A model generated the notes under the pieces. The model worked only from the letters and a program-made list of their open reading frames with translations, was not told the DNA's origin and searched no databases. This document shows, in pieces, positions 26,967 to 36,036 of a stretch of DNA of 64,000 nucleotides (position 1 is its first letter; each line of letters opens with the position of its first letter). Source of the stretch: DASRFR01 sp035651455 (lineage in GTDB: Bacteria > Acidobacteriota > Terriglobia > Terriglobales > Acidobacteriaceae); contig DASRFR010000025.1 of NCBI GenBank assembly GCA_035651455.1, positions 1 to 64,000 on the forward strand, read 5' to 3'. A program made the position numbers and the translations under genes.

Positions 26967-29900
26967 ATGACGCGCAAAACACTTCTGCTAGTTGGGCTTT
27001 TTCTTACTTTGTCATTGTCATTCCAGTCCTCGAAAATCTGGGGACAGACGATTTCGGGCTTTATGCCGGAATCAGCCACGCGCCAACACGCGGTGGAAGA
27101 CAAGTTCAAAGTCATTCCCAAGCCTGAGGAGGAGAAGCGGCAACACCGCATCTTCACTTCAGAGCCGCACCTGGCGGGCTCGAAGCGAAACAACGATCTG
27201 GCGAACTACATAGCTGACGAGTGGCGCAAGCAAGGACTTGAGGACATCGTCCTGCGTCGATATGACGTCTACAGCACCGCGCCGAAGAGCACCTTCCTGG
27301 AGATGGTTGTGCCGGTTCGCTATCGAGCTTCACTGCGCGAGGAACCCTATGCAGTGGACGACGACACTAAGAACGCGGCGGTGAGTCCAGCGTGGACAGG
27401 GATGTCGATTTCCGGCGAGATCACTGCTCCCGTGGTGTACGCGCATAGCGGAAATCCCGAAGATTACGACTTGCTGCGCAAGAACGGCGTTGAGGTGAAA
27501 GGCAAGATCGTTTTGGTCCGCTACTCGAATCCCTATAGCTACCGTGGATTCAAGGCGCTTACCGCACAGCGAGAGGGCGCCGCTGCGATGCTGGTATACA
27601 GCGACCCGGCCGAAGATGGTTACAAGAAGGGCAAAACATTTCCCGATGGTCCGTGGGGGCCAGAGAGCCATATCCAGCGCGGTGCAATCACTTATGACTT
27701 CATGGTTCCCGGCGATCCGCTCACTCCGGGCTGGGCCAGCGTCCCCGGCGCGAAGCGGATTCCGCTTAGCCAAGCCGTATCCGTACCCAAAATCATGGCT
27801 CTCCCGCTCTCCTGGAAAGACGCGAAGCCATTGCTGGAAAACCTGGGTGGTCCTCTCGCCCCCCGCGATTGGCAAGGCGGGTTGCCGATCGAATATCACC
27901 TGGGGGGTGAGCAGGCGCGAGTCCATATAAAGATCCAGATGGACAATTCGGTTAAGCCCTATTACGTAGTGGAAGCGCGCATACGCGGATCAGAATTGCC
28001 GGAGGAGTGGGTGGTTCTCGGCAATCACCGCGATGCCTGGGTGTATGGCGGCGTTGATCCGAGCAGCGGAACCGCGTCGATGATGGAGATGACGCGCGCC
28101 CTGGGGCAATTGCTGAAAGACGGAATTCGTCCACGGCGCACGCTGGTAGTTTGCAGCTGGGATGGCGAAGAGGTCGGCCTCACAGGGTCTACGGAGTGGG
28201 GAGAGGAATTTGCCGATGAACTGAAAAAGAAGGCAGTCGCATATATCAATGTGGACTCGTCAACCTCCGGCCCCGATTTCGAAGGCAGTGCTGTAGCCTC
28301 GCTTGCGCCCATGCTGGTGCAGACCACACAGTCCCTGCAGGATCCCTCAGGTAAGTCGCTGTACGAGGCCTGGCGTCAATCAGCATTGCGCAAAAAAGCT
28401 GAGGCAAAGGACACCGGTCAAGTGACCGACTACACGCTGCCCGACACGCGCATTGGCAGCGGTTCGGACCACACCGTGTTTTTGAATTTCGTCGGCATGC
28501 CCGTCTTCGGCCTCAGTTTCGAAGGTCCTTATGGCGTTTACCACTCCATGTATGACGATTTTTACTGGATGAATCACTTCGGCGACCCCGGTTACCGCTA
28601 TCACACGCTTATGTCGCAACTGTGGGGAGTGCTCGCCCTGAGGCTCGCCAATTCTGACGTCCTGCCGTTCGATTTTGGCAGCTACGGAAACAATATTCGT
28701 GACTTTGTACACGATCTCGCCAAGGGCAAGGATTTAAGCCAGCTTGATCTCAATCCCGTACTGGACGGCATCGACCGTTTTGCGGCGGCGGGCGCGCGGC
28801 TCAATCAATCTGTTCAGCAGGCGCTTGTAGCAGGAGCTTTGTCGCCCACGCAGGTTGAGGCGCTCAACCAAGGCATGATGAAAGTCGAGCGCAATTGGCT
28901 TAATCCCGACGGCATTCCCGGCAGACCCTGGTTCAAGCACATGCTTTACGGAGCGCGCTACACCTACGCCCATCTCGAGTTACCCGGATTGACCGAAGCG
29001 GTTGAAAAGCAGGACTGGTCCACGGCTCGCCGGCAAGCGGAAATTCTTCAGCAGGCGTTACAGCAGAACACGCAATTGCTCGCGGGGCTGAATTCGCAGC
29101 TAGGTGCGTCGACCAGTAACGCCCTTGCCTTGTTGCAAAGCAGGCTGGACCAGATCCGCGGCCGATTTCCTGGCGACATGTCTGTTTACATGAAGAACCT
29201 GGCAACTGGCGACGAAATCACTCTCGACTCAGGCAAGGTGTTCGAGACCTTCAGCGTGATCAAGCTGGCCATCGCTGCCGAAGTCATGCACCAGGTGGAA
29301 GCGGGCAAGTTTTCATTGAGCGACCGGATTCCCCTGACTGCTGGAAATGAGCGTCTGCCCTCCGGTGTTCTTTCCGCGCTGCAACCCGGATTGACACCTT
29401 CGGTCCAGGATCTACTCACACTGATGATCATTATCAGCGACAACGAAGCCACCGATGTGCTGGCCGACAAGGTCGGGCGAGACAATGTGACCGATTACAT
29501 GCGTAGCCTCGGGCTGACCAAGACTTCTATCCAGTTCTCAGATCTGGATTGGGACCGTACCTGGCTGGGGACCCTTGATCCGAGTTATCGCAACGCCACC
29601 GGCGACCAAACCGTGAATTTCCCGTTCGGTCGCTACAGCGATCAGCAGGTACAGGCGGCGTTTGGTCACACCATCTACGACGCTGGCATTTACTTCGGTC
29701 ACAGTACAACGAGCGAAATCGGACGCCTGCTGGAGATGATGGCGACGGGTAAACTGGTGTCCAAGAACGCCAGCGATCTAATTCTAGGGGTTATGGAAAA
29801 GCAGCAGGTGAACGACCGGTTCCCGCGCTACCTTGAGAATGTCAGGATCGCTCACAAGACGGGGGACGGACAGCCGTTCATCGCAAACGATGCAGGCGTC

Positions 29901-30071
29901 CTGTGGGTGAACGGTCAGCCCATTGTGCTGGTGGTGTTTACGGGACATCATCGCGGAAGCACCTCCGCGCTGCACGAGGCTATCGCGCAAGTCGCAGCAT
30001 ACGTCGTGCGATTCTATGGTGGGCAGGTGTCACCCGAATTCAAGCCGCCCGGAAACAGCAATCCCAACTGA
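26967..30071 (+). CDS. Secreted fusion of M28 (PSMA-like) metallopeptidase and class A beta-lactamase-like domain, 1034 aa
   Basis: A signal peptide (LLLVGLFLTLSLSFQSS) directs export. Residues of about 45-700 follow glutamate carboxypeptidase II: a PA-like insert near 150-330, zinc-site residues His354, Asp364, Glu401-Glu402, Asp430 and His526 (YHSMYDD), then a helical transferrin-receptor-dimer-like domain. Residues of about 715-1020 form a second enzyme domain of the class A beta-lactamase/serine hydrolase family: Ser763-x-x-Lys766 (SVIK), SDN at 824-826 and KTG at 964-966. All key residues of both domains appear intact. The frame is continuous with no stop. The peptidase should trim acidic or small peptides in the periplasm or outside. 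The second domain could act on beta-lactams, on peptidoglycan peptides or on other amides. No clear omega-loop Glu motif was found, so true lactamase activity is uncertain. Confidence 0.88.
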   Translation: MTRKTLLLVGLFLTLSLSFQSSKIWGQTISGFMPESATRQHAVEDKFKVIPKPEEEKRQHRIFTSEPHLAGSKRNNDLANYIADEWRKQGLEDIVLRRYDVYSTAPKSTFLEMVVPVRYRASLREEPYAVDDDTKNAAVSPAWTGMSISGEITAPVVYAHSGNPEDYDLLRKNGVEVKGKIVLVRYSNPYSYRGFKALTAQREGAAAMLVYSDPAEDGYKKGKTFPDGPWGPESHIQRGAITYDFMVPGDPLTPGWASVPGAKRIPLSQAVSVPKIMALPLSWKDAKPLLENLGGPLAPRDWQGGLPIEYHLGGEQARVHIKIQMDNSVKPYYVVEARIRGSELPEEWVVLGNHRDAWVYGGVDPSSGTASMMEMTRALGQLLKDGIRPRRTLVVCSWDGEEVGLTGSTEWGEEFADELKKKAVAYINVDSSTSGPDFEGSAVASLAPMLVQTTQSLQDPSGKSLYEAWRQSALRKKAEAKDTGQVTDYTLPDTRIGSGSDHTVFLNFVGMPVFGLSFEGPYGVYHSMYDDFYWMNHFGDPGYRYHTLMSQLWGVLALRLANSDVLPFDFGSYGNNIRDFVHDLAKGKDLSQLDLNPVLDGIDRFAAAGARLNQSVQQALVAGALSPTQVEALNQGMMKVERNWLNPDGIPGRPWFKHMLYGARYTYAHLELPGLTEAVEKQDWSTARRQAEILQQALQQNTQLLAGLNSQLGASTSNALALLQSRLDQIRGRFPGDMSVYMKNLATGDEITLDSGKVFETFSVIKLAIAAEVMHQVEAGKFSLSDRIPLTAGNERLPSGVLSALQPGLTPSVQDLLTLMIIISDNEATDVLADKVGRDNVTDYMRSLGLTKTSIQFSDLDWDRTWLGTLDPSYRNATGDQTVNFPFGRYSDQQVQAAFGHTIYDAGIYFGHSTTSEIGRLLEMMATGKLVSKNASDLILGVMEKQQVNDRFPRYLENVRIAHKTGDGQPFIANDAGVLWVNGQPIVLVVFTGHHRGSTSALHEAIAQVAAYVVRFYGGQVSPEFKPPGNSNPN

Positions 30072-30077
30072 CCTGAG

Positions 30078-30755
30078 TTACGGGATTACCGCGCTTGCCT
30101 GATTCGAATAGGCGCTCTCAAGATTGTTGGCGTCAACGGCAGTGGCAAGATAGTAGTACGTGGTGCCGGAAAGGACGGCGGCATCTGTAAAGCTCGTGCC
30201 CGGCAAAAGCGAGGAATTCAACTTGGAGAAGGGGCCTCCCGGCTGCGTGCCGCGGTAAAGATTGTATCCGGCCACAACTGACGTGCTCGCATTCCACGAG
30301 AGATCTACGCTGTGGGAACTGAGTTGCGTTCCAGTGCCAGTGAATGTTTCCGTAACGGGTGAGTTCGAAGCATCACTTACAAAGGAAATATTTCCGGGTG
30401 CGCTTCCCGCCGAAGCAGGGGTGAAGCTGACGGTGTAGCTGACCGACTTACCGGAGGAAACCGTCACCGGGAATGTGATACCCGTGATTGCATAACCGGA
30501 CCCCGACCAAGATGCGGATGAAAGCGCAACGTCCGCATTGTTGGCCGTCAATGTGCCGGTGAGCGAAGAACTGCTGCCCACGGCGACGTTCCCGAAACTC
30601 AAGGTGGCAGGGGACACCGACAATTGTCCGCCGGAGGAGTTTTGCTGTGCCGCCGATGTGTTTGCTGAAACACCCGCACAACCGGTAAGCAAGCCCAGGC
30701 TTAGCGTCATCAAGGCTGATAAGACAAAAATCCGTTTTTTCAAAATCCCATTCAC
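30078..30755 (-). CDS. Lipoprotein with choice-of-anchor-D and fibronectin type III domains, 225 aa
   Basis: The signal sequence ends in LLTGC (Cys26), a good lipobox, so the protein should be a lipid-anchored exported protein. Residues of about 45-140 form an Ig-like choice-of-anchor D domain (LSFGNVAVGSSSSLTGTL...VSFTP...GTGTQ). Residues of about 148-225 form a fibronectin type III domain (VDLSWNASTSVVAGYNLYRG...TYYYLATAVDANNLES). There is no catalytic part; it probably binds a surface partner or a polysaccharide. It is convergent with the fusion gene, 6 bp apart, with no terminator seen between. Confidence 0.82.
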   Translation of the reverse strand: MNGILKKRIFVLSALMTLSLGLLTGCAGVSANTSAAQQNSSGGQLSVSPATLSFGNVAVGSSSSLTGTLTANNADVALSSASWSGSGYAITGITFPVTVSSGKSVSYTVSFTPASAGSAPGNISFVSDASNSPVTETFTGTGTQLSSHSVDLSWNASTSVVAGYNLYRGTQPGGPFSKLNSSLLPGTSFTDAAVLSGTTYYYLATAVDANNLESAYSNQASAVIP

Positions 30756-31036
30756 CGGGTTTGATTATGGTCGACAGCCGCGGACTGGTCGAGAGACCTA
30801 ACAGCTTTGTCTCTTCTCTCGCCCATGAATACACTTTGGTAACTGCAGATATGCAGTCGGGCCCGATTACACGGCAAGGGCAGCACCGGAAGTGGCGCGG
30901 CGCGTCAGGGTTGCATACTTGAAGCGCGAGACGGCGAGCCCCGTCACAAACTCATTTCTGAATTCTGAGTAAGCTACCACTTCACTTGCGGTTTTGTGGA
31001 ACACAGAAGTGCTATCGACGTTCCATTTTGGTGACG

Positions 31037-31663
31037 TCAGGCAGCTTTCTGCTGCTGCCGATCCTTAAAACGATGTTTCTGACGGCGCCAGAGCAGGTAA
31101 CCGAGAAGGAATAAGCCGCCAGCCAATGCCCAGCTCGCTTTTTCAATGTAGTCGAGCAAAGTGTCGAACTCATTGGCAAATGCAAAGCCCGCGAATGCCA
31201 TGACTGTCACCCAAGTCGCGGCGCCAAGCACATTGAATTTGAAGAATCTCTTCCAATCCATCTCCAGACTGCCCGCGACTGGGCCTGCGATGGTACGCAG
31301 CCCGAAAATGAATCGGGAGAAGAAAACTGTGCGGCCGCCATGCCCCCGAATGAGATCTTTGGCTGCGCCGATATCCTCATCGTCGAGATGCAACAAATGC
31401 TTCGCCCAGCGAATCAGCGTCTTGCCAAAGTGCCGCCCGAGAAAGAACCCACAATTGTCACCCAGAACCGCGGCAGCCACCCCGACGAGGATGACCCATT
31501 GGATCCTCAGTGCACCACCCTTGTGAGCCAGAAAACTCGCGAAAACCAGGACGGTTTCACCAGGGAGTGGCAGGCCGGCACTCTCCGCAAGCAGTGCGAT
31601 CAGGACAGCCCAGTAGCCCCAGGAACTGAGCACGTCGCGGATCGTGTGGTACATCCAGTGCAT
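31037..31663 (-). CDS. DedA family membrane protein
   Basis: Length 208 fits the family. ESAGLPLPGETVLVFASFLA near residues 27-46 and GRHFGKTLIRWAKH...GGRTVFFSRFIFGLRTIAGPVAGSLEM carry the conserved DedA/SNARE-associated features, including the Glu and the paired Arg residues (FFSRF..GLR). DedA proteins are lipid flippases or scramblases of the inner membrane that act on undecaprenyl phosphate or phospholipids. Five or six hydrophobic segments are visible. The start could also be the in-frame ATG three codons later. Confidence 0.93.
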   Translation of the reverse strand: MHWMYHTIRDVLSSWGYWAVLIALLAESAGLPLPGETVLVFASFLAHKGGALRIQWVILVGVAAAVLGDNCGFFLGRHFGKTLIRWAKHLLHLDDEDIGAAKDLIRGHGGRTVFFSRFIFGLRTIAGPVAGSLEMDWKRFFKFNVLGAATWVTVMAFAGFAFANEFDTLLDYIEKASWALAGGLFLLGYLLWRRQKHRFKDRQQQKAA

Positions 31664-31835
31664 GGAGTTTGCTTGGATGCAGAAACGGGATGGACTTCAG
31701 GATTTCGTACAAGAATGCGTGGGAGCTGGCGGAACCGTTAAGCCAGGAGACGGACGCGCCGGCCAGAGACCGGCTGTCGCAGCAATTCTGGTGCTGACGC
31801 AAATAGCGAACCAGCACGCTTTCAACTCGGAAAAT

Positions 31836-32156
31836 TTAGCTGTGTGTCACCTGCTGTTGCGTTGCCGGGACAGGCATCGTCTCATTGCTCTCAGGCATGA
31901 TTACCCAGGCGACAATGTAGGCGATAAGGCCGGGAAAGATGCCGGTCATGACACTGATGATAGCCCAGAGCAGACGCATGAGCGTGATATCCAGTCCCAG
32001 GTACTCAGCCAAGCCCGCGCACACCCCGGCAATGCGGCGATTGTTGCGGGGACGAACCAGTTCTTTTTTGAATCCAGCCACGCCGATTCTGGCGCCGCAA
32101 TAGGCGCAGACTCGAGCGTCGTCGGGAATTGCCTTACCACACTGATTGCAATACAT
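31836..32156 (-). CDS. Zinc-ribbon plus PspC-domain membrane protein, 106 aa
   Basis: GGAGG precedes ATG at 32156 (the longer frame to 32204 has no site). Residues 2-20 form a zinc ribbon (CNQCGKAIPDDARVCAYCG). The PspC domain follows with RNNRRIAGVCAGLAEYLGLD and a membrane helix pair (LMRLLWAIISVMTGIFPGLIAYIVAWVIMP). PspC proteins take part in envelope-stress response, usually with PspA; no pspA gene is in this window. The gene lies 59 bp downstream of the TPR gene on the same strand. Confidence 0.9.
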   Translation of the reverse strand: MYCNQCGKAIPDDARVCAYCGARIGVAGFKKELVRPRNNRRIAGVCAGLAEYLGLDITLMRLLWAIISVMTGIFPGLIAYIVAWVIMPESNETMPVPATQQQVTHS

Positions 32157-32215
32157 GGCTGTCCTCCATGGAAAGATACGGATGCACGGGACAAAACGTT
32201 CCAATGCCGTTCAGG

Positions 32216-33454
32216 CTATTCGTTGCGGTACGCCTCTTTCATGTACTTTCTCGCCGATTCAGCGGGAGGAGTGCCGCTGTTTGCAGCAATCACCGCCTCG
32301 TATTTTTTCATTGCCAGATCACGATGATTCATGACGTCGTACATCTCTCCCGCCGAGAGGTTTGCTTTTTGCAGCAATTCGTTGTCCGGCTTAGAAAGCT
32401 GGTTCACCAGCTCATAGGCCGCAGCCGCGCCGGCGTAATCCTTTTGACCGCGTAACATATCGCCCAGGCTGACAGCGGACATTTCATAGTGCAAGCCGGG
32501 ATATCGCCCTTGCAGTCCGGCCTGCCAGACTGCCCGGTACTTCTCAGCGGCGGCATTGGTATTGCCTGCCGCGCGCAAGAGGTTGGCCTCTTCCAAGGCG
32601 AACAGTCCGTTCTGCGGGTATGCCGGAATCAGCTCTCTCGCGATTCTGATTGCCTCGTCATAACGGCGTTCCCGCCGCAAAAAAAGCATCAGCACTACCT
32701 TGGCGTCTACACTGGTTTCACCGCTGGAATTCGCCGCCTCGTAAAGATCCTTGAAGCCTCTTTCCTTGTTGCCGCTCAGGCCGACCATCGAAACCGCCAC
32801 CTTGATGCCCCAAGGCAGGCTGCCGGTCACATAGTTGTGCGCCCCCACAACTAATTTGGCGTCGGTGTAGTTCGGGTCGAGTTCCAGCACCTTTTCGTGG
32901 TCGTGGCGGGCACCAACGGCATTACGCAAAGCCGAAAACCAGGCGCGCTCGATCAATGCCGTGTAGACAGAAAATTGTGCCCTGGTCACCCCGCGCGCAT
33001 ACAGCAGATCGATGTCCCTGGGGTTCTGCTTCAGACGTTGTTCCTCGATGCCTTCTGCCCGGTCGACCAGCTGCTTGATGCGCTCCTTGGCTTTGGGGTC
33101 AGCGGGATGATGGGGCTGGCCGATGAAACTGTTGGTGGCATATTCCCCGGTATTCATCGCTCCCATGTGGTACAGCTCACGAATGAGCACGGCCGTAATC
33201 AGATGATTAATGGCGAACGGATCGTTGGGATTTTTCGCCAGCACCTGCTCGAAATCTTGGATGGCGTGATCATAATCCAGATTGTAGAAGCGTTGAAACG
33301 CGCGGTCATTAAGCGGGTCGTGGGGCCGGTAAGAGCCGCCGCTGGTGTTTGGGGCATCGGCCGCGAGCGCGGCACAGGCGGTCAGCGCCAGAATTCCCAG
33401 GCAGGAGACAATGTAAGCCGACGTCGAAAAACGGGAGTTCAGAGCTGGGGTCAC
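32216..33454 (-). CDS. Exported TPR protein, possible lipoprotein, 412 aa
   Basis: The N-terminus (SCLGILALTACAALAAD) is a signal peptide with a possible lipobox LTAC at Cys27. After it comes a chain of TPR-like helix pairs, clearest at RAFQRFYNLDYDHAIQDFEQVLAKNPNDPFA and RRYDEAIRIARELIPAYPQNG. HPADPKAKERIKQLVDRAEGIEEQRL and RDIDLLYARGV fit the acidobacterial family of periplasmic TPR proteins. No enzyme domain is seen, so it probably serves as a scaffold for an envelope complex. The partner is unknown. Confidence 0.85.
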   Translation of the reverse strand: MTPALNSRFSTSAYIVSCLGILALTACAALAADAPNTSGGSYRPHDPLNDRAFQRFYNLDYDHAIQDFEQVLAKNPNDPFAINHLITAVLIRELYHMGAMNTGEYATNSFIGQPHHPADPKAKERIKQLVDRAEGIEEQRLKQNPRDIDLLYARGVTRAQFSVYTALIERAWFSALRNAVGARHDHEKVLELDPNYTDAKLVVGAHNYVTGSLPWGIKVAVSMVGLSGNKERGFKDLYEAANSSGETSVDAKVVLMLFLRRERRYDEAIRIARELIPAYPQNGLFALEEANLLRAAGNTNAAAEKYRAVWQAGLQGRYPGLHYEMSAVSLGDMLRGQKDYAGAAAAYELVNQLSKPDNELLQKANLSAGEMYDVMNHRDLAMKKYEAVIAANSGTPPAESARKYMKEAYRNE

Positions 33455-33700
33455 TCCATCCTCGAGACCTCAGTTTACCTGATTTGCGGTGAACCAAGAT
33501 TTTAACTACTAGCGCCGGGCATGCCTCTGGCGCCCATCCTATAATCGTTTCCGAGATGAATGTTCCGTAAACGAGGTAAATCTTGCCGGAGCGGCCACTT
33601 CCCCCAAGCCGCTTGTTCCTCGTAAGTAGTTAGAAGTACAGAAGTTTTTACACCGTTGTTTTTGGCCCGTGGCTTGCGACTTCGTTGCTCCATAGCCCTT

Positions 33701-34153
33701 ATGGCAGAGATGGCTCATAACGTTGAACAGGAGTTTTGGCGCCCTCCCGTCGGCACCCCATCCGCGGTGACGCCGCTTCCATCTGGGCAGGCGCCGGGCA
33801 TGGTAGAAGCTTGTGACCGGTGCGAGACTGAGTTTATGGTCGGCGCCCGGTACTGTCATGTGTGCGGCGCGCCTCGGCGTGTCGAGATCGCCTCCCCCTC
33901 GTCCCCCCATGGTTGGGTACGGCATCTCGAGTTTCAGAACATCAAGGACTGCCTTGGCCTCTCTACGGCGTCCCTGGTCGCCTTCATGATAGGACTGGGC
34001 TGCATACTGGGTGCAGTGGCGGTCGGGTTCGTGTTCACGGTTCAAAACCTGGTCGACTGGCAGGCCGTGCAGGTGTGGCGAATTCAGTGGTTGCTGGCGG
34101 CGGCAGCGGCCTTCATCGCAGGAATTCTTCTGAAGAAGTCAGCAAGCGCCTAG
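33701..34153 (+). CDS. Small zinc-ribbon membrane protein, 150 aa
   Basis: ATG at 33701 is the start I prefer because the longer frame from 33656 has no recognisable site; the ribosome-binding site here is also weak. Residues 33-50 or so hold CDRCETEFMVGARYCHVCG, a four-Cys zinc ribbon. Two membrane helices follow (ASLVAFMIGLGCILGAVAVGFVFTV and WLLAAAAAFIAGILL). Nothing suggests an enzymatic role. Proteins of this shape are common and poorly studied in Acidobacteriota. Confidence 0.65.
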   Translation: MAEMAHNVEQEFWRPPVGTPSAVTPLPSGQAPGMVEACDRCETEFMVGARYCHVCGAPRRVEIASPSSPHGWVRHLEFQNIKDCLGLSTASLVAFMIGLGCILGAVAVGFVFTVQNLVDWQAVQVWRIQWLLAAAAAFIAGILLKKSASA

Positions 34154-34185
34154 CCCGATATCTACCGCCACGGCATTCCCGAACA

Positions 34186-35040
34186 TCAATGCACTCCCTC
34201 TTGCTCCGCGTACACTACGCGACGCTGTGGCTGCGTCTGAGTCATGCGATACAAGTGATGTAACGGGCCGGTACCGCGTCCCAGCGGCTGACCATGCACA
34301 ATGGCTGCTGTAACGTAGGCTTTGGCGAGGAGGACGGCCTCCGGCAAGCCCCTCCCCATGGCTAAATGACACGCGATGGCGGTTGCAAAAGCGCAACCTG
34401 TGCCGTGGGTGGATTTCGACTTTTGACGCTCCGACTTGAACACTTCCTGCTCGATGCCTCTGCCAGTGGTGAAGCTGAGCAGGTCAATGGCTTTCTCCAG
34501 ATCGCCTCCAGTGACTACCACCGCCTTGGCGCCCAACTCCTGTAATGTGCGTGCAGCTTGTTTCATCTGTTCGGGAGTAGCCACTTCGCAGCCGGACAGC
34601 ACGGCCGCTTCCGATGTATTCGGCGTAACCACGTCGACCATGGGCAACATCTTCTGCACCAGCAACTTAGCCCCTTCTTCATTCAAGAGATCAGCACCGG
34701 AGGAGGACTTCAGAATGGGATCGAGCACCACAGTTTTGGGTTTCACACGGTAAAGGAAATTGATGATCGTTTGCACGATTTGCGCAGATCCGAGCATGCC
34801 GATGTGCACAGCGGCGATGGGCAAGTCGCTGTAGATCTCTTCCAGAGTCTCGCTTATCAGGCTAGAATCAACGGTTTCGACCCGCCTGACCCCCGCCGTC
34901 GACTGCACGGTGAGCGCCGTGATGCATGCCACTCCGTAACAGCCGTGAGCGGCAATAGTCTTTATGTCCGCGGTTATGCCAGCGCCGGAACAAGGGTCAA
35001 AACCAGCAATCGTGAGCACTACCGGCGGAGTTTCCGACAT
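34186..35040 (-). CDS. thiD: Hydroxymethylpyrimidine/phosphomethylpyrimidine kinase
   Basis: Phosphorylates HMP and HMP-P in thiamine synthesis. VVLTIAGFDPCSGAGITADIKTI at the N-terminus, QSTAGV, VLDPILKSSSGADLL, VVTPNTSEA and KSTHGTGCAFATAIA (anion hole and ATP binding, Gly-Thr-Gly-Cys) are the ribokinase-family ThiD motifs. ATG at 35040 opens the conserved part; a longer frame to 35085 has an in-frame extension of 15 residues without family features. No other thiamine gene is nearby, and the leader does not carry the core of a TPP riboswitch. Confidence 0.95.
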   Translation of the reverse strand: MSETPPVVLTIAGFDPCSGAGITADIKTIAAHGCYGVACITALTVQSTAGVRRVETVDSSLISETLEEIYSDLPIAAVHIGMLGSAQIVQTIINFLYRVKPKTVVLDPILKSSSGADLLNEEGAKLLVQKMLPMVDVVTPNTSEAAVLSGCEVATPEQMKQAARTLQELGAKAVVVTGGDLEKAIDLLSFTTGRGIEQEVFKSERQKSKSTHGTGCAFATAIACHLAMGRGLPEAVLLAKAYVTAAIVHGQPLGRGTGPLHHLYRMTQTQPQRRVVYAEQEGVH

Positions 35041-35505
35041 AGCTGCACTGTAACAAACCGTGCAGAATGCAAAAAGCAGCTTCAAGGGGACGCTCAGTAA
35101 TGGTGCGGATCGCGCGCCAGAGCTGTCGGGAGGACAGTTGCGGCGATAGCCGTTTCGTAACCAGGCAAGAATTCACATCGCGAGCAAACCATTTGCTTTC
35201 AGTTGGTTACAGAAATTATTACACAACTAATTGAAAACACGAGTCTTAGAAAAAAATTCATAGTCGCCCGATCTGATGATCATAACTAAACGAGCAATAC
35301 GTAACCTATTCTTATGACTTACATATGCTTCCATCTTGAAGAATTTCTGCGTGCTTGCATGCGGTACATTTACTACATAGATAACATATTACCCTCTCGT
35401 TTGAAGTTGACACTGTAAGTGGCCCATCGATAGCATCTCAAAATCCTAGTTCAGTGGTGGGGAGGTTCTACTGAGGTTTACCAAACCTGAGATGCGAGGT
35501 GACTG
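35041..35505. other. AT-rich divergent intergenic region between thiD and the RlpA-like gene
   Basis: No ORF is supported here. Bases of about 35160-35400 are clearly AT-rich compared with the GC-rich genes around, with runs such as AAATTATTACACAACTAATTG. Near its right end are a promoter candidate (35407-35436) and a hairpin AGGTTT/AAACCT (35474-35488) just before the ribosome-binding site at about 35498. Confidence 0.6.
35407..35436 (+). promoter_or_regulatory. Candidate promoter of the RlpA-like gene
   Basis: TTGACA (35407-35412), an 18-bp spacer and TAGCAT (35431-35436; four of six consensus positions). The start codon lies 70 bp downstream. Confidence 0.4.
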
Positions 35506-36018
35506 ATGCGACGACGAATTGCTAACGGACTGGCCATCCTGCTGTCGGTAGCCAGCCTGGGAGCCGGAGCCGCCCAAGGGCCAAACAGCTCGGATTCCAG
35601 TGCAAGCCCCAGCAAGATAAATCACCCGAAAGCGGTGATGCCGGCGAAATTTCCGCCCCGACGACAAATGGACAAGCCTTTTCAGGTCGGAAAGGCTTCA
35701 TGGTACGGGGAAAGTTTTGAAGGCAAGCCAACTGCGAGCGGCGAGCCTTACGATATGCACGACTTTACTGCGGCGCATCCGACGCTGCCTTTAGGCACGT
35801 ATGTGAAAGTCACTAACCTGAGCAACCGGCGCTCAGTGATCGTCCGGATTAACGATCGCGGCCCGGTAATCGATGGTCGAATAATCGACGTGTCCTACAA
35901 CGCCGCCAAGGCGCTGGAGTTCAAGAACCAGGGTATTCAGCGAGTCCGGCTGGATCTTGTCCGGAATGAAACAGTTGCCATGGCGCAACAAGTAGAACAA
36001 CTGGCTAACCTCCCGTAA
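35506..36018 (+). CDS. RlpA-like double-psi beta-barrel protein, 170 aa
   Basis: GAGGTG stands just ahead of the ATG. A signal peptide (GLAILLSVASLGAGAAQ) is followed by a short linker and the RlpA barrel from residue 63 or so (GKASWYGESFEGKPTASGE, AAHPTLPLGTYVKVTNL, VRINDRGPVIDGRIIDVSYNAAKAL). The conserved Asp of the IxDRGP motif, catalytic in RlpA transglycosylases, is present. No lipobox and no SPOR domain are seen, unlike the second copy at 55781. It probably acts on peptidoglycan in the periplasm. pyrF follows 18 bp later. Confidence 0.85.
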   Translation: MRRRIANGLAILLSVASLGAGAAQGPNSSDSSASPSKINHPKAVMPAKFPPRRQMDKPFQVGKASWYGESFEGKPTASGEPYDMHDFTAAHPTLPLGTYVKVTNLSNRRSVIVRINDRGPVIDGRIIDVSYNAAKALEFKNQGIQRVRLDLVRNETVAMAQQVEQLANLP

Positions 36019-36036
36019 ATCCCCTATACTCGAAAC

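Noticed and set aside
31161..31526. Plus-strand ORF in the dedA region
   Set aside because: It is a mirror of DedA; its translation has no fold or site of its own.
35041..35110. TPP riboswitch in front of thiD
   Set aside because: The minus strand has CTGAG and CCCTTGAA-like pieces but not the conserved thiamine-binding core, so the resemblance is too weak.
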